Shown in pieces: positions 51,922 to 64,000 of a DNA stretch of 64,000 nucleotides. The notes beneath the pieces are model-generated. The model was not told the DNA's origin, did not search any database, and was given only the letters and a program-made list of their open reading frames with translations. The translations under genes were made by a program, and so were the position numbers. The DNA lies in assembly GCA_004802705.1 (NCBI GenBank), contig SGPL01000112.1, forward strand, positions 1 to 64,000. The letters are read 5' to 3'. The DNA comes from Bondarzewia mesenterica. Taxonomy: Eukaryota > Basidiomycota > Agaricomycetes > Russulales > Bondarzewiaceae. Position 1 is the first letter of the stretch; every line of letters starts with the position of its first letter.

Positions 51922-54540
51922 TTTATTTAAATACAAGTCCTCTTCTGATCTGCTTTCTTCGATAACCTGCAATGAGGCGTGATCAGCGTGATCAATAGAC
52001 AGGGCAGGAGACGAAAGAGAACGTACCTCTCGACCCTCGGCCTGCTAACCCTTTCCAGCTAACCCTCCGCCAACGAGCGAGAGACTTTAGTGAGTAAAAG
52101 GTGATGGTTGTGGATAAGGATCGGCTATCCTGTGGCGGCGGTTTCTTCCCCGACGCGCGACGCCACAGCTGGATCTGGTCATTTTCTCTTCCCGCCCCTG
52201 GCCGCCACACATCCAGCCACCGTCTCCGACAAGCCTCGCTAATATCGCGATTTTTCGAGTCATCACTGTCCCTGCTATGTTAGCAAATATGGCAATCGTG
52301 AATTCTGTGGATGCTGAAAAGCCGTTGTTTTTTTGCTTTCAGAACGTCGTGCCAAACCCTTGCTAGACCGCCTCCACTGAGTGACCCGTCAACGAAGTCA
52401 CAGAGTTTTCGGGGACGTCTTGTTTCCCTTCACACACTCATCTTTCGCCTTCGTGTCTTCTCTTTCACGCTTGAATCAATGCTGTGTCTCGATTGTGCGC
52501 GAGCCTGATCTGGGACGGATATACGCTTTACATAGCTGGGCACGAACAATCGAGGCTATGTTTGACAGAAATCACCCTTGCAATTTTAAGCTGCTGCAAA
52601 GAGCTCTGGCCATCGCTCTGGACATCTATAGCTGCTCACAGTACACAATGCGATTTGGATTTTTGCGTGGACCTGCGCGGTCCCCATTTCCGTGTGCCTT
52701 TAAACTGATTCTGGGATCTACTCCTCGACTGATCTTGCTCCCCGCGTATTCGTTGCTCTTCGGACATTCCGCATATTCGCGACCTAGGTCTCACCGGGAA
52801 CATCAAGCCATGAATCCGTCGGAACCATGCCAGATGCTGCCAGACGTTGTTTGATTGGCTTAGAGGCCCTAAGCCCAGCCTAAGCCAATCAATCAACATC
52901 TGATACGTGATCACTATGGTTCTTTTGGATTCATGGCTTGGTGTCCGCGGTGTTTGACGTTCATGTGCGTATTCTTAGTGTAGAGCCGAGACTGTCGTGG
53001 GCTTTTGCGTGCCTCTCAGTCACGACGTCCTCGCTCACGGGACGGGTATCATTACGCTTTCTGCCAGTTTGTTCGAAAATATCCTACTGGTGAGTGTTTT
53101 ATCCCAGAGTACTCCCCTTTTGCACAACGAACGTACAACTGCATCGGCGTGCTTGCTTTTGGAAGTCTTGACCAGATAACTAACCTCTCCTGTTTCGGGT
53201 ATGGTCTAGCAATCACTCTTTTTCCAGGAATGTCATGAATAGCGGACGCAGACACTCGCACGCAGTGTTTCTAGAACACCTTCTTGTAACGCCGCCCTTT
53301 AGCTCAGCAGAAGTTGCGTAGCGCATGTTCAAAGTATGGCGTCCTTTGATTAGGTGGCTTTGTACCCTTTCCAAATGACACTCACGGAGTACTTAGGTGA
53401 GTTCAGCGGTGCATGATCCACCGACTGCTTCTGATCCACAACTTACCTTTCAGACCATCTTTCGCCCAACAAAATCCAGCTGGCCATGATCTGTATCTGC
53501 CTGCGCGTATGCAGCTATTGTGATCGAATTCCACCCGTACGAAAATTGCTTTCCTGTACAATTGCGGAATGGCAATTCCTTTCTCTTTCAATGGTCTATG
53601 TCCCTATGTTGCATGCTCAAGAAGTTGACCCCATCCTTCGCCTGCCTCAGTGCAACCAAGCGCACTAAGCATGCGAACCTGAAAAGTGTCTATGTCTACT
53701 ATTTACCATTTCTATCGAGAATCGGCGATGTCACAAGTTCGTTAGCTGGTTAATCAAATACTGTATAATAAGGCATCCATAGAACGTATCATCAATCCAA
53801 GCGTCAGATGGCGCAATAATCTGGGACGCTAAAAGCATTGGCATGAGTGACACATCGAATGCAAGTTCTTGCCTATAAGAACGGCTCTGTAAGTGCTACC
53901 ATTCTACGACTTATACCCTGCGCCTTATGCTGTTCTTGTCGTGGCCCTGCGCGACTGCGTCTCGTGAGCAGTTTGAGATGAACTTGGAAACAAAAGTCTT
54001 GACGGGCCACGTGGTGAGTCCCGCCGCCGATACGTGTGCGAGACTTGCGAGAGGTTTTCAAAGAAGGATACCGGCGGATACGGGTGAGTCCCCTTTTCCT
54101 GCAGCCTATACAGCCCTACCCCAATGACTCAGAGCGCGTGCATGAGTACAGCAACTGAGGTCGCTCTGCACTGGATCCAGTTCTTTTCAGTACGGTGACA
54201 TAACGTGGTGTCGGCAATTCAGCGCGTGTATTTCTCGACAAACAAGGCATCTATCTCCCATACTGAGTCGGACAGTGCACACGCCGTACACATCGTCAGC
54301 TCATCTAGCTGTACGATGCGCCGCAATTGCTGGCGATGGATCTACTATTATTACTTTTCGGCGATCGACAAGATGGGTGGTGCTTAGAGATCCTTGCCCT
54401 GGCCAACTCGAAATTGTATTTCTAAGAAACGTGAATCATGCATCCTGATGACAATTTATCCGCTTATCTATCCCCTTCCCTGCTTACTCTTCGACTCCCT
54501 CCACCACCTCCTGTGCACAGAGTAATCTAAACAGTGCGAC
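51922..54540. other. Long gene-poor stretch
   Basis: No gene recognised. Plus ORFs at 52381-52854 and 53005-53238 lack family similarity and convincing splice structure. The region next to 51922 should hold the zinc-knuckle promoter. Confidence 0.45.
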
Positions 54541-56646
54541 ATGGCCACGGAGAAGTGGAGCAAGTCGATTGACCTGTCGCATCACTTGTCCGACCTTGCA
54601 AATGCGCGCACAATGTCCCCGCTCAAGGGACTGCAAAAGTATTTTGGGCGGGAGAACATGATAGCTTTCGCTGGAGGTGAGTCACCCGTTCGTTGTCCCG
54701 CTCGCAGTCGCCTATACATCTGTAGGTCTCCCGAGTACGGATTACTTCCCCTTCGCGACTGTCAGTGCGGATGCATTGGTCGCCGACTCTTTCCCTCTGG
54801 CCGTTCCAAGCCCGCCTTCATCTTCGCCTTTCTCCTGGCTCTGGCACCTATTTGGTAGTGACAAGCGTACGGAGCGTACATCCCGCATCGTCGTCCCCAA
54901 GGCGCCCAGTCCAGACGATGGTGGTCTCAACCTGTCCGTTGCACTGCAGTACGGGCCGGCGACGGGTATGGCACTGCTACAGGCTTTCATCCAAGATTTC
55001 TCGGCGAAGGTCTACCAGCCTGCGTTCAGTGATTTCACGACCCTCGTGCATACCGGGAATACAGACGGGTGGTCACGAGTCGTAATGACGCTTTGCAATA
55101 AGGGAGATACTATCATCGCGGAAGAATGGACCTACCCGTCTGCACTTGCGAGCGCAGCTCCGTTTGGTGTCCGCGTAATGCCCGTGGGGATGGATGCACA
55201 AGGTATGCGTGCGGACAGTTTGCGGCAGCTGCTGTCTGAGTGGGATGAGAGCAAGGGTCATAGGCCGCACGTTATGTACACGGTGCCTGTTGGTCAAAAT
55301 CCCAGTGGTGCGGTGAGCGCACCCACTCTAAAGAAGCGCCGCAGGGAATGTTGAATTTGTTTTGCAGACTATGAAACTTGAAAGGAAGAAAGAGATTTAT
55401 GATATTTGTGTTGAATTTGGTAGTGCCTCACATATCTTTTTGTGCATCAATGTATACTGATCGGCTCATGCAGATGTTATCATCGCCGAGGACGACCCGT
55501 ATTTCTTCCTTCAGGTAGACGACTACGTCCCGAAGGCAGAGCGCACGCCCAAACCTACCGTCGCTGCTAAGGACGAAATTACGCATTTCCTCGGTAGCCT
55601 CGCACCCAGTTACCTGAAGTGTGTACCACCTACTTGCCCTGTTCCTGATTATGTGCTGAGGCTGTCACAGAATTGACTATCAAGGTCGAGTTATCCGCCT
55701 TGATACTTTCTCTAAGGTTGGATGAGCAATCTTGATGGATATTGAAGATAGTCTATACTGACTGCGTGATTGGACCAGACGGTTGCACCTGGCGTGCGTC
55801 TAGGTTGGTTCACTTGCAACCCATTGTTTGCCGAGCGTCTCGAGCGGCAGGGTGAAACAACGACACAGTCTCCCTGTGGCTTGGGCCAGGTCAGCTGTTC
55901 GACCATTCCGCGCATCAGTGGGAGGGACTGATCCTGTCTTGCTTGCTCAGACTCTCGTCACTAAGCTTCTGCAAAATTGGAAATACGAAGGTTACATACG
56001 TTGGCTTCGAGGTGAGAGGAAAAACACATACCCCGTCTTTCCAGTTATTCACACATCTCTTGCCAAGGCCTGCGCATTCAGTATCAGTTGCGCCGCGATC
56101 TCTTCGTCGACCTCCTGTCAGAGGAATTCGACCTGATGCAGTCTCCCGGCACGCGCGACCAGAGCGCCTGGAACGGCTGCACCGTGTACACTGCTTATCC
56201 CAAAGCCCGCCCACGGGGGCTGCTAACGATGAGCGAAAAGAGCACTATCGGCGCGGTCCGCAAACCGCTGTTCAGCTTTGTCCCGCCTTCTGCGGGTATG
56301 TTCGTCTGGGTGAAGCTTCACTTTGACCAGCACCCAATGCACAGGCCTCGCGGCGAGGAGGAGGAGGAGACGCTCGAAATGCAGCTGTGGACGGCACTCG
56401 CGGACGCGGGCGTCCTCACCGCTCCCGGCTGGTTCTTCGTTGCGGATAAGCAGAATACACCGACGGATCCCAATGTGGAGGGCCACATGCGTATGAGCTT
56501 CAGCAATGCAGAGGTGCGTATTCAAGTGGCTCTTCCTTTGATGTGTCTACAAAGTTTAATGAGCCTTTTGTCGTGATCAGGCCGAGGAGATGAAGAGAGG
56601 AGTGGCGATCTTTTCAAAGACTCTGAAGGACTTTTTCAAGAATTAG
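54541..56646 (+). CDS. ARO8: Aromatic/2-aminoadipate aminotransferase (ARO8-like, PLP class I)
   Basis: Nine exons (54541-54676, 54726-55312, 55368-55419, 55474-55618, 55671-55716, 55779-55889, 55951-56011, 56068-56513, 56581-56646) give about 549 aa. It transfers amino groups between aromatic amino acids or 2-aminoadipate and 2-oxo acids, in cytosolic amino-acid synthesis and breakdown. Class I features: LNLSVALQYGPATGM, a TVPVGQNPSGAT proline-asparagine block, IIAEDDPYFFLQ (Asp/Tyr binding PLP), and the Schiff-base lysine in LDTFSK followed by TVAPGVRLGW (Lys codon 55714-55716, the last codon before an intron). The long insertion SFPLAVPSPPSSSPFSWLW near residue 75 is usual for fungal Aro8 proteins. 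The C terminus has GHMRMSFSNAEAEEM, with the arginine that binds the substrate carboxylate. All phases agree and no defect was seen. Confidence 0.93.
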
Positions 56647-57439
56647 ATAAATTGTGATGCCACTATGTGGGTCGTCTGATAGATCGGATATGCGCGTATC
56701 TACTTAGTCGCAGGTTTTATTCTCGTAGAAATTCGAATTGCCATGCATGTGATAAATTCAGTGGGGGCGATATGCACTTGTGAAGAGTGAGAACTGACAA
56801 GACGGGTCAATTCTCGACGCGCCCCACGCTAAAGCTGGCGCACCAATATCTGGTCTCTCTCCCCCTCCCAGCACTACTGACTTGGTGGCCAGCAAGTGGC
56901 CAGCCATGTAAAACTCATCTCAGCTGACCGCGGACTGGTCAGACGTGACTTCGAACCCTCATCACATCATTTAATGAGTCCGCGCGTGTGGCGGAGTCCA
57001 AATTGTCCAAATTACAGACTCGACATTTGCTTGCCAGTGCCACTAAGTTCAACAAGTTGAGCTCTTGTTTTCAAGTTTTTGCAAGCTCTACACTGTGTCT
57101 ACCGTCTGGACTCAAATACTCCCAATCGATATCCAGACGAGTAAGTGATATTCACAGTTACCTCGAGTCTGAGGTGGCCTGTATGCAATTGTCGTCTCAC
57201 CACGCGTGCAATCTCCCCACCGGCAGATCAACACCGATCTTACTCTCCCCATTTTAGATGTAGGTTCCCCCCTTGCTTAACCTCTTTATTTGCAAGCTGA
57301 TCGAGCCACCTACGCAGCCTTGCCTGTGCCACAGAGCTGTCTTCCCGCTTTTCGACCTGTATTGTCTTCATCCTCTATATGAAGCGCTCATACAACAAGA
57401 TGGAGGAGAAAAATACCCTCTCCGAGGCTCACTCTTCGT
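56647..57439. other. Intergenic, upstream of FunK1
   Basis: No gene recognised. Plus ORF 57273-57629 overlaps the kinase start in another frame and is a shadow. Confidence 0.5.
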
Positions 57440-59922
57440 ATGGCCTTCCTACATACTCCGTTCAAGAAAAAGAATCATCATACGCAATCCAGGGCTCATA
57501 TCCAGACCCGCACGCTCGAAGCAGAATCCATCATTCGAGATGAGATGCGCGTGTCTGTGTTTGGGTACCAAGAAGAATTCTTTGATAAGTTCTTACCTGA
57601 GAACGACCTTCTTGTTGATGAAATACTAGACAAGATGATCGCCAAGGGTCTTCTCGTCGACACTGCGGGATCCTATCACTGGGCGCATATTCCGCAGGAC
57701 CCGACAACAGAGGCACTCCTTTACGATCCTTTCACCACGATACTCAACGAGATAACAGAGGCGTGCGACAGCAAGAGAACTTTTGAAATTGTCTGNAAGA
57801 ACACGCACAGCAAGAAGACTGCCTCGGATTTCGCAGTGGAGTATAGGCCGGACATCGTTGGCGTCCTTCGTACCCGAGACGATCCCACTAATCCCACTAT
57901 CTGGTGGCGACTGGTCCACATACCCATTGAGGTCAAGAAGCATGGCCAGGAGACTTCTGCTTTGGTTCAGCTCTTGAAGTACACTCGNCAGGCGCTCATG
58001 GAGCAAGTCGACCGTCGGTTCATCTATGGGTTCATCTTGGCCAAACGGAACGTGACTGTTTGGCATGTCGACCGATCAGGAGCCATCGGGTCAAAGTCGT
58101 TTGACATCCACACCGTGCGTCTTTGTGGTATCTACTCGTCTTCATCATTGACCTCGGCCACTTTTTGTAGGAAGCCAGGTTACTCATCCGCCTCATCGTC
58201 TTCTTCACGACGAACTCGGACGACGAACTCGGTTGGGATCCAACGATCAAGATGACCACTGACTTGAACAGCTACCCGCCCAAGGCGGAGCTGTCATACA
58301 AAGTCCCCGACCANGTATCTCCGTATCATCGGCAGTGGCTTGTCAGCTTGCCAGAGACAGGTAGNCGATCTGGACGAGAAGATTTTGTAATGTTCAAAGC
58401 TCATAGCTTNGCCAAGGCAGAGGTAATCCGCGGAAGGGCNACGCGAATTTGGAAAGCATGGAAGATGGAGGANATGAAGAAGGCAAAGGCTGANCGGGAT
58501 GTATGCATCTTTTCTCTCGATTCAAGATTTACAATGCTGATTCGNTTGCCCGCCAGATTTTCATCATCAAGGACACTTGGAGGGATGACCGTCGTGGACT
58601 CGAAGGCGAGATATACGATAAGATCGGACTCGTGTCAGGCGTTGCGGTGATGCATTCGTATGAAACCGTGCATGTGGGGATGAAGCCCGATACAACGAAG
58701 CATCTCATCAGGCGCGACCTTGTACCGACCGGTCCTCCGCTGAATGTCGCCACGAATCAACAGACGCGAAAGGGAGACGCGATGAACGAGGATGCCTATA
58801 TTCGACCGGTATCGATCGTGAATGAGTGGGAAGATTGGTATACGCCCGTGGCTTCCGAAGAACCGATCATCCCGCAGGGTCNCACGCATTCGAGGCTAGT
58901 GCTGGAAAGCTATGGCTGGCTCGTCGAGAAGTTTCTNTCGCTGGAGGAGCTTATGGCTGTATTCCATGATGNAGTTCTAGGTAAGTGGTNAACTGTTTTC
59001 GAGNATGGCTTCATCTGATGTGCGTTCTGTAGGNCATCTCAATGCGTACAATGCAGGTGTTCTGCATCGTGACNTCAGCTCGNACAACATCTTGATTACA
59101 GGTTTACCGAAGCCNGATCGCGGTATCCTNATCGANTTTGACTATAGCATCAAATATAAGNCNCACGTTCCTATCCTAGATGANGAGCGAACGGTGAGCT
59201 GNNNGATAGCATCCTCCATGGGTCAGATCGTAGCTAATAAGTTCGCGCCGCAGGGTACCTTGGCNTACATGAGCGCAGANCTCGCAAGCTCGGAACATTG
59301 CCCATATCGCATNGATGAAATNTTTCCAGACGTGACGCANCACGAAGTTGTNCATGACCTGGAATCCTTCTTCNGGATCTTGTGCTGGATNTGCATCTGC
59401 CGAAAAGGNCCTGGGACTCATCGCTTGCTGACCCCAAACGACACAAAGAGCTGTNGANACGCCGTCTTTTNTCTATTNGAGACAGAATCGGCCNANNNCA
59501 ATGCNNTGNNCAAGNNACNGATCATGGAGAGAGAGNTCAANTTCGAGTCAAANNTCTTNAAGANCTTTTCTCCATACTTCGAACCTCTTGCTGATACGAT
59601 CAGGGCNCTNTATNNTATCCTCAGGGAAGCCTACAGCACACGAACATGGGANGGCCTTCACNAGAAGTTTTTGAATGTGCTTGCGAAAGCGGAGGACGAT
59701 ATGGCGAGGCTCAAATGGAACGATACNGATNCAGAGTACAANCGCATGGAGGAGGAGACAAGNCGGTGGAGGGATGAGGACATGGGTCATATACCTCCGA
59801 AGCAGCCACCGCTGAAGAGGAAGCGTACTGAGTCGACTGCGGGGCCGTCCAANNCNGCGAANANGTCTAAGAAGTCGAGGCCGAGGCGGCGCCGCCGNGG
59901 CGCAGGAAGTAAGAAGGCTTGA
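57440..59922 (+). CDS. FunK1 fungal-type protein kinase
   Basis: Exons 57440-58114, about 58171-58500, 58527-58980 and 59033-59922 encode roughly 790 aa. FunK1 kinases are a basidiomycete expansion of unknown role. Seen: an N-terminal region with DIVGVLR and HIPIEVKKHG, a GRDV-to-FIIKDTW strand pair carrying the presumed ATP-site lysine, the catalytic loop VLHRDxSSxNILI (HRD), a DFG-equivalent FDYSIKY, and GTLxYMSA in the activation segment, then a C-terminal KRKRTE/SKKSRPRRRR nuclear-localisation-like tail. The join at 58501-58526 is only 26 bp, too short for an intron; one missing base near 58524 would equally restore frame. Ambiguous bases are dense from 57.8 to 59.9 kb, so residue-level reading is limited. 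A decayed partial copy follows. Confidence 0.85.
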
Positions 59923-60084
59923 GTTCCTTCTTCTCATTTCCTCTGCGGATTCTGACAATTGCTGCATCNGTTGAATATGTCGTTTTNTTTCTGTCATTAC
60001 TTTAATTTCTGTTCTTACGGTTCCTGAATAGTATGCTTTATGACTCGTTCCACGGTAGGCTGTTTATGAGNGTTCAAAAAATTC
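59923..60084. other. FunK1 3' flank
   Basis: T-rich sequence after the kinase stop codon, probably its 3' UTR, before the decayed copy begins. Confidence 0.4.
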
Positions 60085-60570
60085 ACTCCAGCTCCAGTTT
60101 TGACGTTTCGCCTATAGCATCGAATATGAAGATGATGTGCGAAACCAGTAAGCTGNAAAGTAGCACNCGATTATAGTTAAATAATATCTGACGAGCTCAT
60201 GTCGCTTGGTACCCTGTCTGTGTCTTTGTCGTGCAGNTCCCGGAGCTGCGCNCGTTNTGACCGAAAAATGATCCGCAAGGACGAGAAGAAACTATTCGTG
60301 NGCCATTTGAAACGGAATCAGATATCATCAACATCCATATGAAGCTTATCATTCAGATANATTCCGAGTTTGAGGATGAAGTCATTGAAAAATGTAGCTC
60401 CAACTTGAGGAATTCNTGGTCGTACTGGCGGAAGNGAGATGGCGGCCCGAGGCTCAACTGAAATGATAGTGGCCCTGAGTATAANCACATGNAGGTGACG
60501 TAATGGAGGAGCGGAGAAGGACATGGCTCACATACCTCCAAAACGTGCTGAATCAACTCTGGAGTAGTTT
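60085..60570 (+). pseudogene. Decayed partial copy of the FunK1 gene
   Basis: Short blocks match the neighbouring kinase in the same order: near 60100 the TTTGACTATAGCATC region (with the following GCGAACCAGTAAGCTG), near 60450-60500 the ARLKWNDxDxEY segment, and at about 60505-60568 the C-terminal DEDMGHIPPK segment, here read as EKDMAHIPPKRAEST before a stop. The parts between are deleted or unrecognisable. This is a truncated tandem duplicate, not functional as a kinase. It abuts the 3' end of deoxyhypusine synthase. Edges are approximate. Confidence 0.7.
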
Positions 60571-60681
60571 GATGTGCAGGAATGACGACGTTGGCGATGT
60601 TGAGGCTGAGGCAGCACAGGAGGTACCTAGTTAGATCCCGAAGTCATGCCCTACGCCATAATCAATTCTCTTTTCTCTAAT

Positions 60682-62064
<1,383 letters not shown>

Positions 62065-62284
62065 TGCAAGTTCAGTGAGCACTTGGAGGAAATGAAGCAA
62101 GGCATCAAAGCGGTTACTTGTATACTTGATAACAAAATTACATAAGTGATTGCTTGCCGCAGTCTAGCCGAAGTGACGCTCGCTCGCCCTGCTGTAGTCA
62201 CGTACTGTAACTTGACTCCCTTGCCCGACGTTGACGACAACACCCGCTGCAGTCTCATCTGAAACTCTCTGACTGCCCTGACCC
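62065..62284. promoter_or_regulatory. Bidirectional promoter region DHS/SEC7
   Basis: Only 220 bp lie between two divergent start codons, so both core promoters must share this segment. No TATA element is evident. Positional inference. Confidence 0.5.
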
Positions 62285-64000
62285 ATGGAGGCTGCTCATG
62301 AAGAGCAGGCTGTATTGGCCTCACCAGTGCAGTCGCCACCCCACCCAGACGATCTTCTAACGACCCCGAACGGTCTCGCTGTCACGGACGAGCCTGACAC
62401 CACTCGGCAGACCTCGTCAGACGAAATTGGGCATCCGAAGGAATCAAATGGACACGCTGAAGGGGAAGGACGCGTGGAAGAGCAGGGAGAGTCGAAGGTT
62501 GAGACACTCGACTTGAATGGTGTCCCTCAGTCAGCACCTATACGCGCTACGGTTGAGGGCACCGATCATACCGCTCAATCAAATCCGGATGAGCCCAAAG
62601 ACACTGCCCTGACCTCAGTGGAGTCTGTAACTCAGGTCGGACACGTCGAGGATGCAGCACCACTACCTGACACTCACGACCAAGGTGCCGTACGTGCTGA
62701 ACCTTTGCCTGTGAATTCTGAAGGCGTTGCTTCTTCAGAGATCCAGGAGCAAGCACAGGTTATAACTTTGGACCGACGCGCATCGGTCCCGGAAGTGCCA
62801 GGCTCCCCTGTACCACCGACCCCTCCATCCAAAAACTCACTACAGCAAGATGTACCACCCCGCAGGGAAAGCCTGAATCATCTTGCCCACAATTCATCTT
62901 CATCTCGCTTCTCTTCCACCAATATATCGACATCTGAACGCACGAATGGATCACATGGCGCGTTCTCTCCATCTCCGTCCACCGCTTCGCTGACTACTGT
63001 CACCACCCCCTCCGCGGCTTCTCATGGCCGCTCTATGACTATCTCCAAAGGGAACTCTGTGTCTACGGTGCTGATCACCTCTGCCTTGGACATAATTGCT
63101 GCTTCACGGGAGGCGAAGCGGTCAGCGCCTCTTAAAGAAAGCGTGCATATTGCACTTGAGATGGTGCGCGCTGGCATGGGCGGCGATCGTCCCCGAGAGA
63201 TCTTCGAACCCTTACGGCTGGCCTGCGAGACCCGCAATGAAAAGCTCATGGTCGCCAGCTTAGATTGTATCTCCAAGCTCATTTCTTATTCGTTCTTTGT
63301 GGAGGCCAATCCTCCGGAAGCGGCGTCTCTTCCCTCACCTCCTCCATCTCCTGGTCCAGGAGGTCGTCGCTCTACTTCCAGTCAATCCAGCCTCCCTCCT
63401 CCTTCTCTCATCGACCTCGTCGTGCACACGATTACGACTTGCCATACGGAGACGACACCCGACACCGTATCCCTACAGGTCGTCAAGGCTCTCTTAGCTC
63501 TCGTCCTATCTTCAACAATCCTCGTCCACCAGTCGTCACTTCTCAAAGCTGTACGCACAGTGTACAATGTCTTCTTGATGTCATCGGACCCGGTCAATCA
63601 AATGGTAGCGCAGGGAGGCTTGACACAGATGGTGCATCATATATTCTCCCGGTGTAAAGTTGTCCCACCCACGGCTACCGAATCAAACGCGTTACTGGCT
63701 CGGAAGACAGGTGAAGTACCATCGGAGTCTTCTGCTGCGTCAACGCCAGATGTGGGCTCTCAATCTTCGCTTCGGTCTCATGACGACCTATCATCAGCAG
63801 AGGTCGTTACCGAGAAAGCTGCCGTTCCATTGTCCACTAAAGCAGATCATGGCGAGCTGGCAGAGGAGCCATCGGCAGATGGAGAAGCGAGCGAGGCGGG
63901 TGAAACGGCTGAGCCTACGCCCGCCACCCCATCTACCCCTCATGCGTGGGTTTTCAGCGTGCACTATGCTATCCTTCTTACTCACTTGTACATTAGCGAG
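62285..64000 (+). CDS. SEC7: SEC7-type Arf guanine-nucleotide exchange factor, N-terminal part
   Basis: An ORF of 572 codons opens at ATG 62285 and is still open at the window end. The first 230 residues are polar and S/P/T/E-rich. Then comes a DCB-type helical domain as in Sec7/BIG: TVLITSALDIIAASREAKR, PREIFEPLRLACETRNEKLM, ASLDCISKLISYSFFVE, SLIDLVVHTITTCHTET, SLQVVKALLALVLSS, LLKAVRTVYNVFLMS and GGLTQMVHHIFSR. A second acidic linker follows to the edge. Sec7 proteins activate Arf GTPases at the trans-Golgi; the catalytic Sec7 and HDS domains would lie beyond 64000. The last 20 codons (from about 63940) look unlike the family, so an intron may begin there. It is divergently transcribed from deoxyhypusine synthase. 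Confidence 0.9.
   Translation, partial: MEAAHEEQAVLASPVQSPPHPDDLLTTPNGLAVTDEPDTTRQTSSDEIGHPKESNGHAEGEGRVEEQGESKVETLDLNGVPQSAPIRATVEGTDHTAQSNPDEPKDTALTSVESVTQVGHVEDAAPLPDTHDQGAVRAEPLPVNSEGVASSEIQEQAQVITLDRRASVPEVPGSPVPPTPPSKNSLQQDVPPRRESLNHLAHNSSSSRFSSTNISTSERTNGSHGAFSPSPSTASLTTVTTPSAASHGRSMTISKGNSVSTVLITSALDIIAASREAKRSAPLKESVHIALEMVRAGMGGDRPREIFEPLRLACETRNEKLMVASLDCISKLISYSFFVEANPPEAASLPSPPPSPGPGGRRSTSSQSSLPPPSLIDLVVHTITTCHTETTPDTVSLQVVKALLALVLSSTILVHQSSLLKAVRTVYNVFLMSSDPVNQMVAQGGLTQMVHHIFSRCKVVPPTATESNALLARKTGEVPSESSAASTPDVGSQSSLRSHDDLSSAEVVTEKAAVPLSTKADHGELAEEPSADGEASEAGETAEPTPATPSTPHAWVFSVHYAILLTHLYISE

Noticed and set aside
58501..58526. 26-bp intron in FunK1
   Set aside because: It has GT and AG ends, but it is well below the size a spliceosome can remove. 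A one-base deletion gives the same frame and is more likely.

Overview
The window is nuclear DNA of a filamentous basidiomycete, most likely an Agaricomycete and perhaps a polypore; the phylum is well supported, the order is inference. Genes are split by many 45-80 bp GT-AG introns (plus two GC-AG introns), and the gene set includes fungal-type kinase FunK1, DUF6593, heme-thiolate peroxidase, HPP, Zn-cluster and F-box/LRR families alongside conserved eukaryotic housekeeping genes. No operons, CRISPR arrays, tRNAs or rRNAs were seen. Ambiguous bases are concentrated at 9.6-11.8 kb, 39.4-39.5 kb and 57.8-61.5 kb.

Layout. 0-8.6 kb: gene-poor; a CAT-like acyltransferase (3842-5722) and a decayed copy of its last exon (about 430-783). 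8.7-14 kb: proteasome beta-4 (PRE1) and GPI inositol-deacylase (BST1). 15.1-24 kb: a 14-3-3 protein and a large KDM5/JARID-type H3K4 demethylase (JmjN-ARID-PHD-JmjC-C5HC2-PLU1-PHD-PHD). 24.5-28.2 kb: a CorA/ALR-MNR2 type Mg2+ transporter (minus), head-to-head with TRAPPC2L/Tca17. 29.4-34.1 kb: a P/Q/Y-rich DUF6593 protein, a zinc-type oxidoreductase (minus) and a protein with a Zn2Cys6-like cysteine motif. 34.7-35.7 kb: a divergent second 14-3-3 (minus). 36-38.2 kb: gene-free, with a long inverted-repeat element. 38.5-43.5 kb: HPP membrane protein, heme-thiolate peroxidase, F-box/LRR protein. 43.8-47.4 kb: two unrecognised small proteins, mitochondrial COQ10 and a possible microgene. 47.8-51 kb: almost empty. 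51.1-51.9 kb: CCHC zinc-knuckle protein (GIS2/CNBP type). 54.5-56.6 kb: aromatic/aminoadipate aminotransferase. 57.4-60.6 kb: FunK1 kinase and a decayed tandem copy. 60.7-64 kb: deoxyhypusine synthase (minus), head-to-head with the 5' part of a SEC7-type Arf GEF that runs off the window.

The genes do not form one pathway. Several pairs share short divergent intergenic regions (Mg transporter/TRAPPC2L, DHS/SEC7, F-box/hypothetical, oxidoreductase/Zn-cluster protein). A recurring oddity is that eight otherwise conserved genes carry one (the F-box gene two) single-base frame breaks, often in homopolymer runs. Sequencing or assembly error is the simplest explanation, because essential genes such as DHS are hit and ambiguous bases are common in the same window. 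I found no convincing novel multi-gene system. The most interesting items are the atypical 14-3-3 paralogue, the membrane-anchored EHD-type peroxidase, a 38-bp insertion with retroposon hallmarks, and the foldback element.
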